Below, piece after piece: positions 25,432 through 33,716 of a DNA stretch of 64,000 nt. Where the stretch lies: the NCBI RefSeq assembly GCF_021216675.1, contig NZ_CP086120.1, positions 3,532,501 to 3,596,500 of the forward strand. Reading direction: 5' to 3'. This DNA comes from Streptomyces gobiensis. Its GTDB lineage: Bacteria > Actinomycetota > Actinomycetes > Streptomycetales > Streptomycetaceae. The notes below the pieces were generated by a model that saw only the letters and a list, made by a program, of their open reading frames with translations, had not been told where the DNA came from and made no database searches. Every line of letters begins with the position of its first letter. Within the stretch, counting starts at the first letter, position 1. The position numbers were made by a program, and so were the translations under genes.

Positions 25432-25955
25432 GGCCCACCACTCACACCCCCACGCCCGCTGATCCGGAAGCCTGGAACGCCTACCTCGCCGAAGGCAACG
25501 CCGCCCAGGCCCGCAAACGCGTAGCCGCCGATGTGCTGCTCCGCGACCCAGCCGGGCGCGTACTGCTGGTGAACCCGACATATAAGCCCGGATGGGACCT
25601 GCCTGGTGGTATGGCGGAGGAGAACGAGCCCCCGGAGAGGACGGTGGCCCGGGAGCTGGGCGAAGAACTCGCACTAGAGGTCACATTGCGGGGGCTGTTG
25701 GTGGTGGACTGGGTAGCCCCGCACGGGCCATGGGACGACCAGATCGCATTCATCTTCGACGGTGGCATGGTCACCAGTGCCCAAGCCGCAGAACTGCGGC
25801 CCCAAGACGCCGAGCTGTCCGAGATCGCGTTCGTCACCCAGAACGAGGCCCGCAATCGGCTCCGGCACCGCATCGGCCGCCGCTTCGATGCCGCTATGCG
25901 CGCTCTCGACAGCGGGCGCCCCCTGTATCTCCGAGACGGCGTGCCCCTGGTGTGA
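25428..25955 (+). CDS. Nudix hydrolase
   Basis: The 175-residue protein has a full Nudix box at about residues 60-82 (GGMAEENEPPERTVARELGEEL: Gly, Glu, and the REL-EE metal-binding core). It hydrolyses a nucleoside diphosphate linked to some other moiety; the substrate is not predictable. ATG 25428 overlaps the preceding regulator stop by four bases, so it is translationally coupled to the XRE/TPR gene. Regulator-Nudix pairs of this kind are frequent in Streptomyces accessory DNA. Confidence 0.9.
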   Translation: MRPTTHTPTPADPEAWNAYLAEGNAAQARKRVAADVLLRDPAGRVLLVNPTYKPGWDLPGGMAEENEPPERTVARELGEELALEVTLRGLLVVDWVAPHGPWDDQIAFIFDGGMVTSAQAAELRPQDAELSEIAFVTQNEARNRLRHRIGRRFDAAMRALDSGRPLYLRDGVPLV

Positions 25956-26252
25956 CCGCCGACCGCACCCCCCATTGGCAGGGTCTTGATGAGCGGCACC
26001 CTCATAGCAACCGGATCACCGCTACCACGTGCGTAGAGCCGGTCGGACGAGGCTCGGCACGGTCATGAATATTGCCGTGCTGGCCGCTGTCGTACGGGAG
26101 TTGACCGGTTTTGACTGAGTCGCGCGGGATGCCGTTGATGTGGTTAGAGTGAGCGGGTCAGCACGCTTCGTATGCAGTGAAGCGGCCCTCAACGGCGCTA
26201 GCAACACCGAAGAGGGCCTTCACCGCCAAGGTCGACTAGAGGAGACCCTGGG
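25956..26252 (+). promoter_or_regulatory. Leader region of the HTH/zinc-ribbon gene
   Basis: The 297 bases contain TTGACC/TTGACT-like boxes at 26101-26116, TTAGAGT at 26144-26150, and an imperfect GCGGCCCTC ... GAGGGCC hairpin around 26179-26219 just before the GAGGAG site. These are plausible promoter and leader elements; no gene is supported. Confidence 0.35.
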
Positions 26253-27128
26253 ATGCTTCGGCATGTTATCGCGCCTGCGCGCTTCTTTACTCAAGTTCCG
26301 AATGAGATCATCCGTCATCCGAGGCTGAACGGTACGGCTGTGCGGATGTTGCAGTGGGCGCTGTCGTTGCCGGAGGGGTCGCGGGAGACGTTCACGAGTA
26401 TCGGGGAGCAGATGCCGGAGGGGCGGATCGCGATCCGTAAGGCCCGTCAGCAGCTGGTGGATGAGGGCTTCGTTCATACGCGGCAGTGGCAGTGTCCGGA
26501 GACCGGGCGGTGGGAGACCCGGGTGCTGGTCTCCAATGTGGCGCTGACGAGTGACGAGGAGATCGCCGCCGCTTTCGCAGGGCAGCCGGGTGGCAGGATC
26601 CTGCCTGCCGGTAAGCCAGTGGATCGGGCTGTCGGCGACTCACCCAAGGGTGTAAACACCCGGGAGAACACTCCCCACCCTCCCGAGGTCGGTCCTGAAC
26701 TGGGGCGGGCCGCTCGCGTGTTGGCCAGCATTGGAGCAGTTGAGCCCCGGTTGCGGCTGGGGGCCGCCGAGGCCGTACGGCTGGCCCCGCTGGCTGAGGA
26801 GTGGTTCGCACGCGGTGCTGGGGAGGCCGAGATCCGGGATGCGCTGACGGTCGGGTTGCCCCGGCGCGTACACGCCCCCGGAGCGATTGCCGCCTACCGC
26901 TTGCGGGCCAAGCTGCCAGCGAAGCCCACGCCCCCGGCACCCCCGCCCGCCGAGTGCGGGGAATGCCGTGATCCGCTCCCACGGGGGCAGGAGTCGGGGA
27001 TCTGCGCACGCTGCGCCGGGGTAGTGCCACCGGACCCGGAACCCGTTCCCGAGGCGCAGCCCGGTCCGGCCCTGGTACGGGCTGCCTTCCAGGCCGCACG
27101 CGGCCAGGCGCGGACTGTGTCTGCGTGA
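26253..27128 (+). CDS. Winged-helix/HTH protein with C-terminal zinc-ribbon-like motif
   Basis: The 291-residue protein opens with MLRHVIAPARFFTQVPNEI and a helix-turn-helix-like region (FTSIGEQMPEGRIAIRKARQQLVDEGFV, ~45-75), similar in style to replication-initiator or DnaD-like winged helices. A variable Pro-rich middle follows. The tail carries CGECRDPLPRGQESGICARC, four Cys that could bind zinc. GAGGAG precedes ATG 26253. Many paralogues occur in Streptomyces, often near mobile elements. I infer a DNA-binding accessory role but cannot name the function. Confidence 0.7.
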   Translation: MLRHVIAPARFFTQVPNEIIRHPRLNGTAVRMLQWALSLPEGSRETFTSIGEQMPEGRIAIRKARQQLVDEGFVHTRQWQCPETGRWETRVLVSNVALTSDEEIAAAFAGQPGGRILPAGKPVDRAVGDSPKGVNTRENTPHPPEVGPELGRAARVLASIGAVEPRLRLGAAEAVRLAPLAEEWFARGAGEAEIRDALTVGLPRRVHAPGAIAAYRLRAKLPAKPTPPAPPPAECGECRDPLPRGQESGICARCAGVVPPDPEPVPEAQPGPALVRAAFQAARGQARTVSA

Positions 27129-27401
27129 GGGGGTGGGGAGGGGTGGGTTGTTCCGGACGCTTGCCCGTCATTTGTGGCCCGACACAGACCTCACCGGCCC
27201 ACTCAACGCCGCCGCGTGTCGGCCCGTAAATCATGGGTCCGGAACGTTCCACCCCGGACCGCCCCCGACCCCCCACCGCCGGACGGAGTCCGGCGCAGAC
27301 GGCCGAAGCGTGTGAGGCCCCCCGGGCCGAACACTGCGAGGGCGGCCGAAAAAGGATTCAGCCCGCCCCCGACCCACAACGGACCGGCAGGGCGAAAGAG
27401 G

Positions 27402-28007
27402 TCAGCCCCGCTTGCGCGTCTCCCAGCGGTTGGGGTAGCGGATCTTTACGTCGCCCATCCCGGCGCGGCCGGTGATCTCCAGGGTGGGGGCGCCGGGGTG
27501 CGGCGGGTCGGTGGCCTTGTTGCGGACCTCGCCGATGGTCAGCCGTAGACCGTGGGGACGGACCGCCCAGCCGTGCGGGACGACGATGGTCACATCGCCC
27601 ATCCCCGAGTTGATCTCCAGGGTCACCTCACGCTGGTGGCACTCGGCCTGCGAAAAGTCGATCTTGATGTTGCCCATCCGGCAGATCGCACTGATCCGCC
27701 GGGGCACCACCCAGTAGCCGTTCTGTGCGATGTCGCCCGCACCCGACTTCAGGACCAGCGGTTCCTCGGTACGGGGATCGATCACGTCGGCCCGCTCGGG
27801 CAGGTCCGCGGTGAGCGGCTCCAGCTCGCCATAGGTCTTGGCGGCGAAGGCCCGCTCCAGCCGTTCCTCCAGCTCTTCGAGGTCGATACGGCCGTCTCCC
27901 GCCGCCTCGCGCAGCCGCTCGGCCACTGCCTCCCGGTCCGCATGCGACGCCCGCAGCTCCGGGTTCCGGCGGGGGCGGGGTGCGGGCGCTCGGGAGGAGT
28001 CGGTCAT
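27402..28007 (-). CDS. DUF1707 domain protein with LiaF-like beta domain
   Basis: The 201-residue protein has an N-terminal DUF1707 (SHADREAVAERLREAAGDGRIDLEELEERLERAFAAKTYGEL, ~20-65). A beta-rich domain with repeated motifs follows: SGAGDIAQNGYW, MGNIKIDFSQA, SGMGDVTIVVPHGW and GMGDVKIRYP. These resemble the C-terminal domain of the PspC protein at 11951 and of LiaF. There is no membrane segment or signal peptide, so the domain is probably cytoplasmic or membrane-associated. It is divergent from pcrA with 58 bases between starts. Confidence 0.85.
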   Translation of the reverse strand: MTDSSRAPAPRPRRNPELRASHADREAVAERLREAAGDGRIDLEELEERLERAFAAKTYGELEPLTADLPERADVIDPRTEEPLVLKSGAGDIAQNGYWVVPRRISAICRMGNIKIDFSQAECHQREVTLEINSGMGDVTIVVPHGWAVRPHGLRLTIGEVRNKATDPPHPGAPTLEITGRAGMGDVKIRYPNRWETRKRG

Positions 28008-28033
28008 ACCGATAAGTTTAGGAGCCGTGATGG

Positions 28034-28056
28034 AAGTCGGTAGGGCCGCCTAGACT
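28034..28056 (+). promoter_or_regulatory. Candidate pcrA promoter resembling the RecA-NDp/PafBC type
   Basis: AAGTCGGTA, then exactly 8 bases, then TAGACT. The -35 block matches TTGTCRGTG at 6 of 9 positions, and the 8-nt spacing and TANNNT -10 match fully. The start codon is 10 bases past the -10, so transcripts would be almost leaderless. Confidence 0.4.
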
Positions 28057-28065
28057 CGGGTAACG

Positions 28066-30570
28066 ATGAGCAGCCTCTTCGACGACAGCTTCCTGGCAGA
28101 TCTTGATCCTCCGAAGGCCGAGGACCCGCCGCCTCCGCCCGAGGCCGAGGCCGAGGCCGTTTCGGCCGTGCCCGAGGACGAGATCCCGGACGACCTCTTC
28201 GCGGGCACCTTCGCCGGTGACGGCGGCCGGGACGCGTACCGGGACGCGTACTACCGCGATGGCGCACCGCGCCCGGTGATCGATCCGGCTGCCCTGCTGG
28301 AGGGGCTGAATGAGCAGCAGCGGGCCGCGGTGGTGCACAGCGGTTCGCCGCTGCTGATCGTCGCGGGCGCCGGATCCGGTAAGACCCGGGTGCTGACCCA
28401 TCGCATCGCGTATCTGCTGGGCACCCGGCGGGTGCATCCGGGGCAGGTCCTCGCCATCACCTTCACCAACAAGGCCGCGGGTGAGATGAAGGAGCGGGTG
28501 GCGGAGCTGGTCGGCCCGCGTGCTCAGTCGATGTGGGTGTCGACCTTCCACAGCGCGTGTGTGCGCATTCTGCGGCGGGAGAGCAAGAAGCTCGGCTTTA
28601 CGTCATCGTTCTCGATTTACGATGCCGCCGATTCCAAGCGGCTGATGGCGCTGGTGTGCCGGGATCTCGATCTCGACCCGAAGCGTTTCCCGCCGAAGGC
28701 CTTCAGTGCAAAAGTCTCGAATCTGAAGAACGAGCTGGTGGATGAGGAGGACTTCTCAGCGCGGGCGGCTGGGGGCACCTCCCAGACGGAGTCTGGGGGA
28801 GGCTTCGAGAAGAGCCTCGCCGAGGCTTACACGATGTACCAGGCGCGGCTGCGCGAGGCCAACGCGCTGGACTTCGACGACATCATCATGACGACCGTGC
28901 ATCTGCTGCAGGCGTTCCCGGATGTCGCCGAGCACTACCGCAGGCGTTTCCAGCATGTGCTCGTGGATGAGTATCAGGACACCAACCATGCGCAGTACAG
29001 CCTGGTCAGGGAGTTGGTCGGGGCGGGGGAGGAGCGCGCTGAGCTGTGTGTGGTGGGGGACGCGGACCAGAGTATCTATGCCTTCCGGGGCGCCACCATC
29101 CGTAACATCCTCCAGTTCGAGGAGGATTACCCGGACGCCACGACCATTCTGCTGGAGCAGAATTACCGCTCGACCCAGACCATTCTGAGTGCGGCCAACG
29201 CCGTCATTGAGCGCAATGAGAACCGGCGGCCGAAGAATCTGTGGACGCAGGCCGGTTCCGGGGCCCGTATCACCGGCTATGTGGCCGATACGGAGCATGA
29301 CGAGGCACAGTTTGTCGCGGACGAGATCGACCGGCTGACGGACGCGGGCGAGGCGAAATCCGGGGATGTCGCGGTCTTTTACCGGACCAACGCGCAGTCC
29401 CGTGTCTTTGAAGAGGTTTTCATCCGGGTCGGGCTGCCGTACAAGGTCGTGGGCGGTGTGCGCTTCTATGAGCGCAAGGAGGTCCGGGACGTACTGGCGT
29501 ATCTGCGGGTGCTCGCCAACCCCGAGGACGCGGTGCCGCTGCGGCGCATTCTCAATGTGCCCAAGCGTGGGATCGGCGACCGAGCGGAGGCGATGATCGA
29601 GGCGCTGGCACTGCGGGAGAAGACCACCTTCCCGCAGGCGCTGCGGCGGGTTGATGAGGCGTATGGGATGGCGGCCCGTTCGGTGAACGCCGTCAAGCGT
29701 TTCAATACGCTGATGGAGGAGCTGCGGACCGTCGTCGAGTCCGGCGCCGGGCCCGCGACCGTGCTGGAGGCGGTGCTGGAGCGTACGGGCTATCTGGCCG
29801 AACTGCAGGCCTCGACCGATCCGCAGGATGAGACCCGGGTGGAGAACCTGCAGGAACTCGCCGCGGTGGCACTTGAGTTCGAGCAGGAGCGCGGCGAGGA
29901 CAATCCCGGGACGCTCGCGGAGTTTCTGGAGCAGGTGGCGCTGGTCGCGGACTCGGATCAGATCCCGGACGAGGGCGAGGGGGACGATGCCGGTGTCATC
30001 ACCCTGATGACGCTGCACACGGCCAAGGGCCTGGAGTTCCCGGTCGTCTTTCTGACCGGTATGGAGGACGGCGTCTTTCCGCATATGCGGGCGCTGGGCC
30101 AGACCAAGGAGCTGGAGGAGGAGCGGCGGCTGGCGTATGTCGGTATCACCCGGGCGCGCGAGCGACTGTATGTCAGCCGGTCGACGATGCGCAGCGCGTG
30201 GGGGCAGCCCTCGTACAACCCGGCGTCGCGCTTCCTGGAGGAGATTCCGCCGGAGTATCTGGAGTGGAAGCGCACGGGTGGCGTCGTGGGCGGGGGCGCC
30301 GGGATGGTGCCGACTGCCGGAATCCCGGGAGTCGCTGCCTCGCTGTCGTCGACCGCGCGCCGGGGCGCGTCCGGCTTCGCGACCCGTAGGGCGAAGGACC
30401 GGCAGGTCGTAGCGCTGGCGGTGGGGGACCGGGTGACGCATGACAGCTTCGGGCTGGGGACCGTCGTCGGGGTGAAGGGCAGCGGGGACAACGCCGAGGC
30501 GACGGTCGACTTCGGGGACACCAAGCCGAAGCGGCTGCTGTTGCGGTACGCCCCGGTGGAGAAGCTGTAG
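28066..30570 (+). CDS. pcrA: ATP-dependent DNA helicase PcrA/UvrD (superfamily 1A)
   Basis: The 834-residue helicase unwinds DNA 3'-to-5' in nucleotide excision repair and replication restart. Motifs seen are the Q-motif LNEQQRAAV, Walker A AGAGSGKT (100-107), DEYQDTN (301-307), VVGDADQSIYAFRGA, QNYRST, VMTLHTAKGLEFPVVF-like ITLMTLHTAKGLEFPVV and VGITRARERLY. The C-terminal Tudor-like tail has VGDRVTHDSFGLGTVVGVKG. The first ~75 residues are an acidic, disordered extension typical of actinobacteria. Residues ~236-246 are encoded by a 33-nt palindromic repeat inserted in frame in the 1B region. No other interruption is seen. The promoter resembles DNA-damage promoters. Confidence 0.96.
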   Translation: MSSLFDDSFLADLDPPKAEDPPPPPEAEAEAVSAVPEDEIPDDLFAGTFAGDGGRDAYRDAYYRDGAPRPVIDPAALLEGLNEQQRAAVVHSGSPLLIVAGAGSGKTRVLTHRIAYLLGTRRVHPGQVLAITFTNKAAGEMKERVAELVGPRAQSMWVSTFHSACVRILRRESKKLGFTSSFSIYDAADSKRLMALVCRDLDLDPKRFPPKAFSAKVSNLKNELVDEEDFSARAAGGTSQTESGGGFEKSLAEAYTMYQARLREANALDFDDIIMTTVHLLQAFPDVAEHYRRRFQHVLVDEYQDTNHAQYSLVRELVGAGEERAELCVVGDADQSIYAFRGATIRNILQFEEDYPDATTILLEQNYRSTQTILSAANAVIERNENRRPKNLWTQAGSGARITGYVADTEHDEAQFVADEIDRLTDAGEAKSGDVAVFYRTNAQSRVFEEVFIRVGLPYKVVGGVRFYERKEVRDVLAYLRVLANPEDAVPLRRILNVPKRGIGDRAEAMIEALALREKTTFPQALRRVDEAYGMAARSVNAVKRFNTLMEELRTVVESGAGPATVLEAVLERTGYLAELQASTDPQDETRVENLQELAAVALEFEQERGEDNPGTLAEFLEQVALVADSDQIPDEGEGDDAGVITLMTLHTAKGLEFPVVFLTGMEDGVFPHMRALGQTKELEEERRLAYVGITRARERLYVSRSTMRSAWGQPSYNPASRFLEEIPPEYLEWKRTGGVVGGGAGMVPTAGIPGVAASLSSTARRGASGFATRRAKDRQVVALAVGDRVTHDSFGLGTVVGVKGSGDNAEATVDFGDTKPKRLLLRYAPVEKL
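28770..28802 (+). repeat. 33-nt palindromic repeat inserted in frame in pcrA
   Basis: The element starts TGGGGGCACCTCCCAG and ends GTCTGGGGGAGG, with a CTCCCAGAC-GGA-GTCTGGGGGAG hairpin. It is almost the same as 8311-8342. Its length is exactly eleven codons, so it adds GGTSQTESGGG-type residues without breaking the frame. Confidence 0.85.
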
Positions 30571-30593
30571 CGGCTGCTGTAGCGGGGGCGCGC

Positions 30594-32024
30594 TTACGTC
30601 GGGTCGAGGCCCTTGGCGCGGAACCAGGCCAGCGGATCGATGGCGGAGCCACCGCCCGGCCGTACCTCGAAGTGAAGGTGCGGCCCGGTGGAGTTACCGG
30701 AGTTGCCGGAGTACGCGATGGTGTCCCCGGCCTTGACGTGGCCTGACCGGATCTTGGTGCTGCTGAGATGGCAGTACCACGTCTCGGTCCCGTCGGGGGC
30801 GGTCACTATCGCCATGTTGCCGTAGGACAGGTCCCACTTGGTGGTCACGGTGCCATCCGTGGCGGCCATCACCGGGGTGCCATAGCTGACCGGGAAGTCG
30901 ATGCCGGTGTGCACCGACATCCAGTTGAGCCCGGCCTGGCCGTAGTAGGCGCTGAGCCCCTGCTGTGCCACCGGCAGGGCGAACTTGGGGCGCATGGCCT
31001 CTTTACGGGCGGCCTCGGCCTCTTTGCGTTTGCGTTCCGCCTCCTGCCGTTCCTTGAGGTCGATGCGCTCCTGGACACGGCTGGCGCGGCGGCCGAAGTC
31101 ACCCGCTTCGGCGGAGAGCCCGGCGAGCTGGGTGTCCAGCTTGCTGTTGGCCACGGACGGCTTGACCTGCGTGGGGTCCGGGGATGCCTGGGCGGGTGTG
31201 TCGTCGCCGTCTCCGCCGACCCCGCCCACGGAGGCGGCGGCGATGCCGGCCACACCCATGACGGCGACGGATGGCACGGCTACGGTCAGCAGGGCGGACC
31301 GCTTCGGCTTCGCGGCGCGGCGCCGGCCGCGTCCATTGGCAGCCGGGGCAGCCGGGGGAGTGACGTCCGGCGGCGGGCCGGCCGGTGACTCGGCGATCGG
31401 CTCCGGCTCCCCCTCCGGCCCGGGCTCGGGGCGGAGTTCGGATTCATGGGGGTGCTCGGAGCCTGGCTCTGCTTCGGGTGCTGGCTGTTCCGGATGTTCC
31501 GGGAGGGTGGCGTAGGCGCCGGAGTCCCAGGTGGTGGTGTCGTAACCGCCCGTATTGCCCATACCGCCTGAGTCATAGCCGACGGTGGCGTACGTGCCAG
31601 TGCCAGTGCCCGTGCCCGTGCCGTATGACGTGGTGTGCCACTGGCCCGTGGAGTCGGCCACCCAGCCATAGTCGCCCTGTGCGGGGATATGCGCGCCGGT
31701 CTGGTATCCATCGCCCGACCACATCGCGCTGGTGTCATAGCCGCCAGCGTCATAGCCGCTGGTGTCGTAACCGCTGGTGTCGTAACCGCCGGAGTCGTAA
31801 GCGCCCGTGTCGTACGCGGCCGTGGCCATGCTGGCCGTCTGGCCCTGCTGGCCGGGCAGTGCGCCGAAGAGCGGGTCCTCGACGGGGTAGTCGGTGCCGG
31901 TGACGTAGCCGTACTGGACACCCTGCCCATATGACTGCTCGTAGCCCGCGTCATAGGCGGCGTAGGAGGAGTCGGAAGCGGTGCCGGTCGGAGCCGAGAC
32001 TCCCGACGGGGGACGGTCGTTCAC
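30594..32024 (-). CDS. M23-family (LytM-like) peptidoglycan peptidase with Tyr/Gly/Asp repeat N terminus
   Basis: The ~476-residue protein has a long low-complexity N terminus with tandem YDTSG/YDSGG-type repeats (~70-130) and a Pro/Glu-rich linker. A single membrane segment follows (AAKPKRSALLTVAVPSVAVMGVAGIAA), then an Ala/Glu/Arg coiled coil. The C-terminal M23 domain has HTGIDFPVSYGTPV (first His/Asp ligands), a YGN.AIVTAPDG strand and GPHLHFEVR (HxH). It is a membrane-anchored endopeptidase, or a regulator of one. The start is uncertain; GTG 32024 after GAGAAG fits better than the longer frame to 32105. It converges on pcrA with 23 bases between stops. Confidence 0.85.
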   Translation of the reverse strand: MNDRPPSGVSAPTGTASDSSYAAYDAGYEQSYGQGVQYGYVTGTDYPVEDPLFGALPGQQGQTASMATAAYDTGAYDSGGYDTSGYDTSGYDAGGYDTSAMWSGDGYQTGAHIPAQGDYGWVADSTGQWHTTSYGTGTGTGTGTYATVGYDSGGMGNTGGYDTTTWDSGAYATLPEHPEQPAPEAEPGSEHPHESELRPEPGPEGEPEPIAESPAGPPPDVTPPAAPAANGRGRRRAAKPKRSALLTVAVPSVAVMGVAGIAAASVGGVGGDGDDTPAQASPDPTQVKPSVANSKLDTQLAGLSAEAGDFGRRASRVQERIDLKERQEAERKRKEAEAARKEAMRPKFALPVAQQGLSAYYGQAGLNWMSVHTGIDFPVSYGTPVMAATDGTVTTKWDLSYGNMAIVTAPDGTETWYCHLSSTKIRSGHVKAGDTIAYSGNSGNSTGPHLHFEVRPGGGSAIDPLAWFRAKGLDPT

Positions 32025-32214
32025 CACCAACTTCTCTTTCGCCTCGGAGACAGGGGCTGCCAGAGCAGTGCCGCGACTGTACCCGGCGGTATGCGATGGC
32101 GACAATCTTCAGCGGGTATTGAGTGTGCCAAGACGGGACAATCAGCCGCCTTTCGGCGGACTACGGACCGGTAATTGGCCCGGCGTTCGAGCCCTGTTCG
32201 GTCTGGGGAGATCG

Positions 32215-33015
32215 CTAGGCTGCTCCAGCCGAGGTCTCGCCCGCCGGTCGCGTCAGGCCCGATTCCGTCAACTCCTGCCGAATTCGGGCCGTAACGGCCC
32301 AGTGCACCGGCATGGCCAGATGTCCGACACCGTGCACCCGCACACTGCGGGTCAGGAGATCCGGGTGGTCGAGCCGGGCCGTCTCAGCTGGCGACATCAG
32401 CTCGTCAAGGTCGCTCCAGAAGCTCACGAACCGGGTCCGGCAGCCGGGCGCGGGTCCGGCGAGTTCCCTGACAACATCGGAGTCCGGCCTCATCTGCCGC
32501 ACGATCGGATGCGCCGACATCGGGGGCACCACGCGGGTGCCGGAGTGGGGAGTGCCGAGCGTGATGAGCGTATGGACCCGGGTGCCGGTGCCGGTGCCCG
32601 TGCCGTCGTTCAGCCGCTGTGCGTAGTAGCGGGCGATCAGACCGCCCAGGCTGTGGCCGACGATATCCACCTGGCTGTGCCCGGTCCGCTCGCAGATCTC
32701 CTCGATCCGCTGGCCGAGCTGCTCGGCTGCGGCGCGGATGTCGCAGGTCAGCGGGGAGTAATTGAGCCCAATGAGCTGCTGCCAGCCGTGCCGGGCCAGG
32801 GAGCGGCGCAGCAGCGTGAAGACGGAGCGGTTGTCGACGAAGCCATGGATCAGCAGCACGGGCCGGGGCCCGCAAATGTCGGTGGGCGACTCCGGGCCGG
32901 TGAGGGGGCGCTCCTGGCGGAGCCCGGTGGGGTAGAGCAGCAGATGGCCGACGAGGACGGTGGCTTCGAGAGTGGTTGAGCGCAGGGCGCTGAGAAATGA
33001 CGACAGCTGGTTCAT
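32215..33015 (-). CDS. Alpha/beta hydrolase, lipase/esterase family
   Basis: The 266-residue protein has the oxyanion strand PVLLIHGF (57-59) and the nucleophile elbow GHSLGG with Ser122. A TLGTPHSGT segment typical of EstA/lipase class 2 proteins follows, and a C-terminal GVGHLAMP supplies the catalytic His. The N terminus (LEATVLVGHLLLYPTG) has one hydrophobic stretch that could anchor it in the membrane; there is no clear cleavable signal. It would hydrolyse carboxylic esters; the substrate is unknown. ATG 33015 follows GGGGG. It is divergent from the B12-binding protein gene. Confidence 0.88.
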   Translation of the reverse strand: MNQLSSFLSALRSTTLEATVLVGHLLLYPTGLRQERPLTGPESPTDICGPRPVLLIHGFVDNRSVFTLLRRSLARHGWQQLIGLNYSPLTCDIRAAAEQLGQRIEEICERTGHSQVDIVGHSLGGLIARYYAQRLNDGTGTGTGTRVHTLITLGTPHSGTRVVPPMSAHPIVRQMRPDSDVVRELAGPAPGCRTRFVSFWSDLDELMSPAETARLDHPDLLTRSVRVHGVGHLAMPVHWAVTARIRQELTESGLTRPAGETSAGAA

Positions 33016-33294
33016 GGCTGACCCCCGTGAACCGCACCACCGTGCCGCGCGGCTGACGGCACGGTGGTACGGAGACCTTGCTGCGACTCCGCGCACGGGC
33101 CGCCCGGATCACGCGTTCCGGGCGCGACGCCAGCGCGGCACGTGGTCAGTGTTAACGAGTTGTCCCATCGTGTGATTTCCCCCTCGCTTGGCGCCATCAA
33201 ACGGCGAGGTGCGGGATGCTGGTAGAGATAACGTTCGTTCACACCGGCGCCCTCCGGCGGAGCCGGGCCGCGGTCAATGACGATGGAGGCAGTG

Positions 33295-33705
33295 ATGGGT
33301 GTGTCGGGTCCGATCCGCGTAGTAGTCGCCAAACCTGGGCTGGACGGCCATGACCGCGGTGCCAAGGTGATCGCACGGGCACTGCGTGACGCCGGTATGG
33401 AGGTCATTTACACCGGGTTGCACCAAACCCCTGAGCAAATCGTGGACACCGCGATTCAGGAGGACGCCGACGCCATTGGGCTGTCGATCCTCTCCGGCGC
33501 GCACAACACGCTGTTCGCCAAGGTGCTGGAGCTGCTGCGTGAGCGTGACGCGGAGGACATCAAGGTCTTCGGCGGCGGGATCATCCCCGAGGACGACATC
33601 GCGCCCCTGAAGAATCTGGGTGTGGCCGAGATCTTCACCCCCGGTGCTCCGACCACCGCTGTCGTCGAGTGGGTGCGCACCCATGTCCGGTCCGTGGCGG
33701 CCTGA
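33295..33705 (+). CDS. Stand-alone cobalamin-binding protein (acyl-CoA mutase small subunit type)
   Basis: The 136-residue protein is a complete B12-binding Rossmann domain. The lower-ligand motif DGHDRG gives Asp17-x-His19-x-x-Gly22, followed by [12 protein letters not shown] (the SxL motif) and a [10 protein letters not shown] ... [11 protein letters not shown] tail. It matches the detached C-terminal domain of methylmalonyl- or isobutyryl-CoA mutase (IcmB/MutB small subunit) and would need a large catalytic partner encoded elsewhere. ATG 33295 follows GGAGG. No mutase, ATPase or epimerase gene is next to it. Confidence 0.9.
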   Translation: MGVSGPIRVVVAKPGLDGHDRGAKVIARALRDAGMEVIYTGLHQTPEQIVDTAIQEDADAIGLSILSGAHNTLFAKVLELLRERDAEDIKVFGGGIIPEDDIAPLKNLGVAEIFTPGAPTTAVVEWVRTHVRSVAA

Positions 33706-33716
33706 CGGGCGGCTGG

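Noticed and set aside
28756..30441. 561-codon minus-strand frame opposite pcrA
   Set aside because: It is a compositional shadow of the helicase gene.
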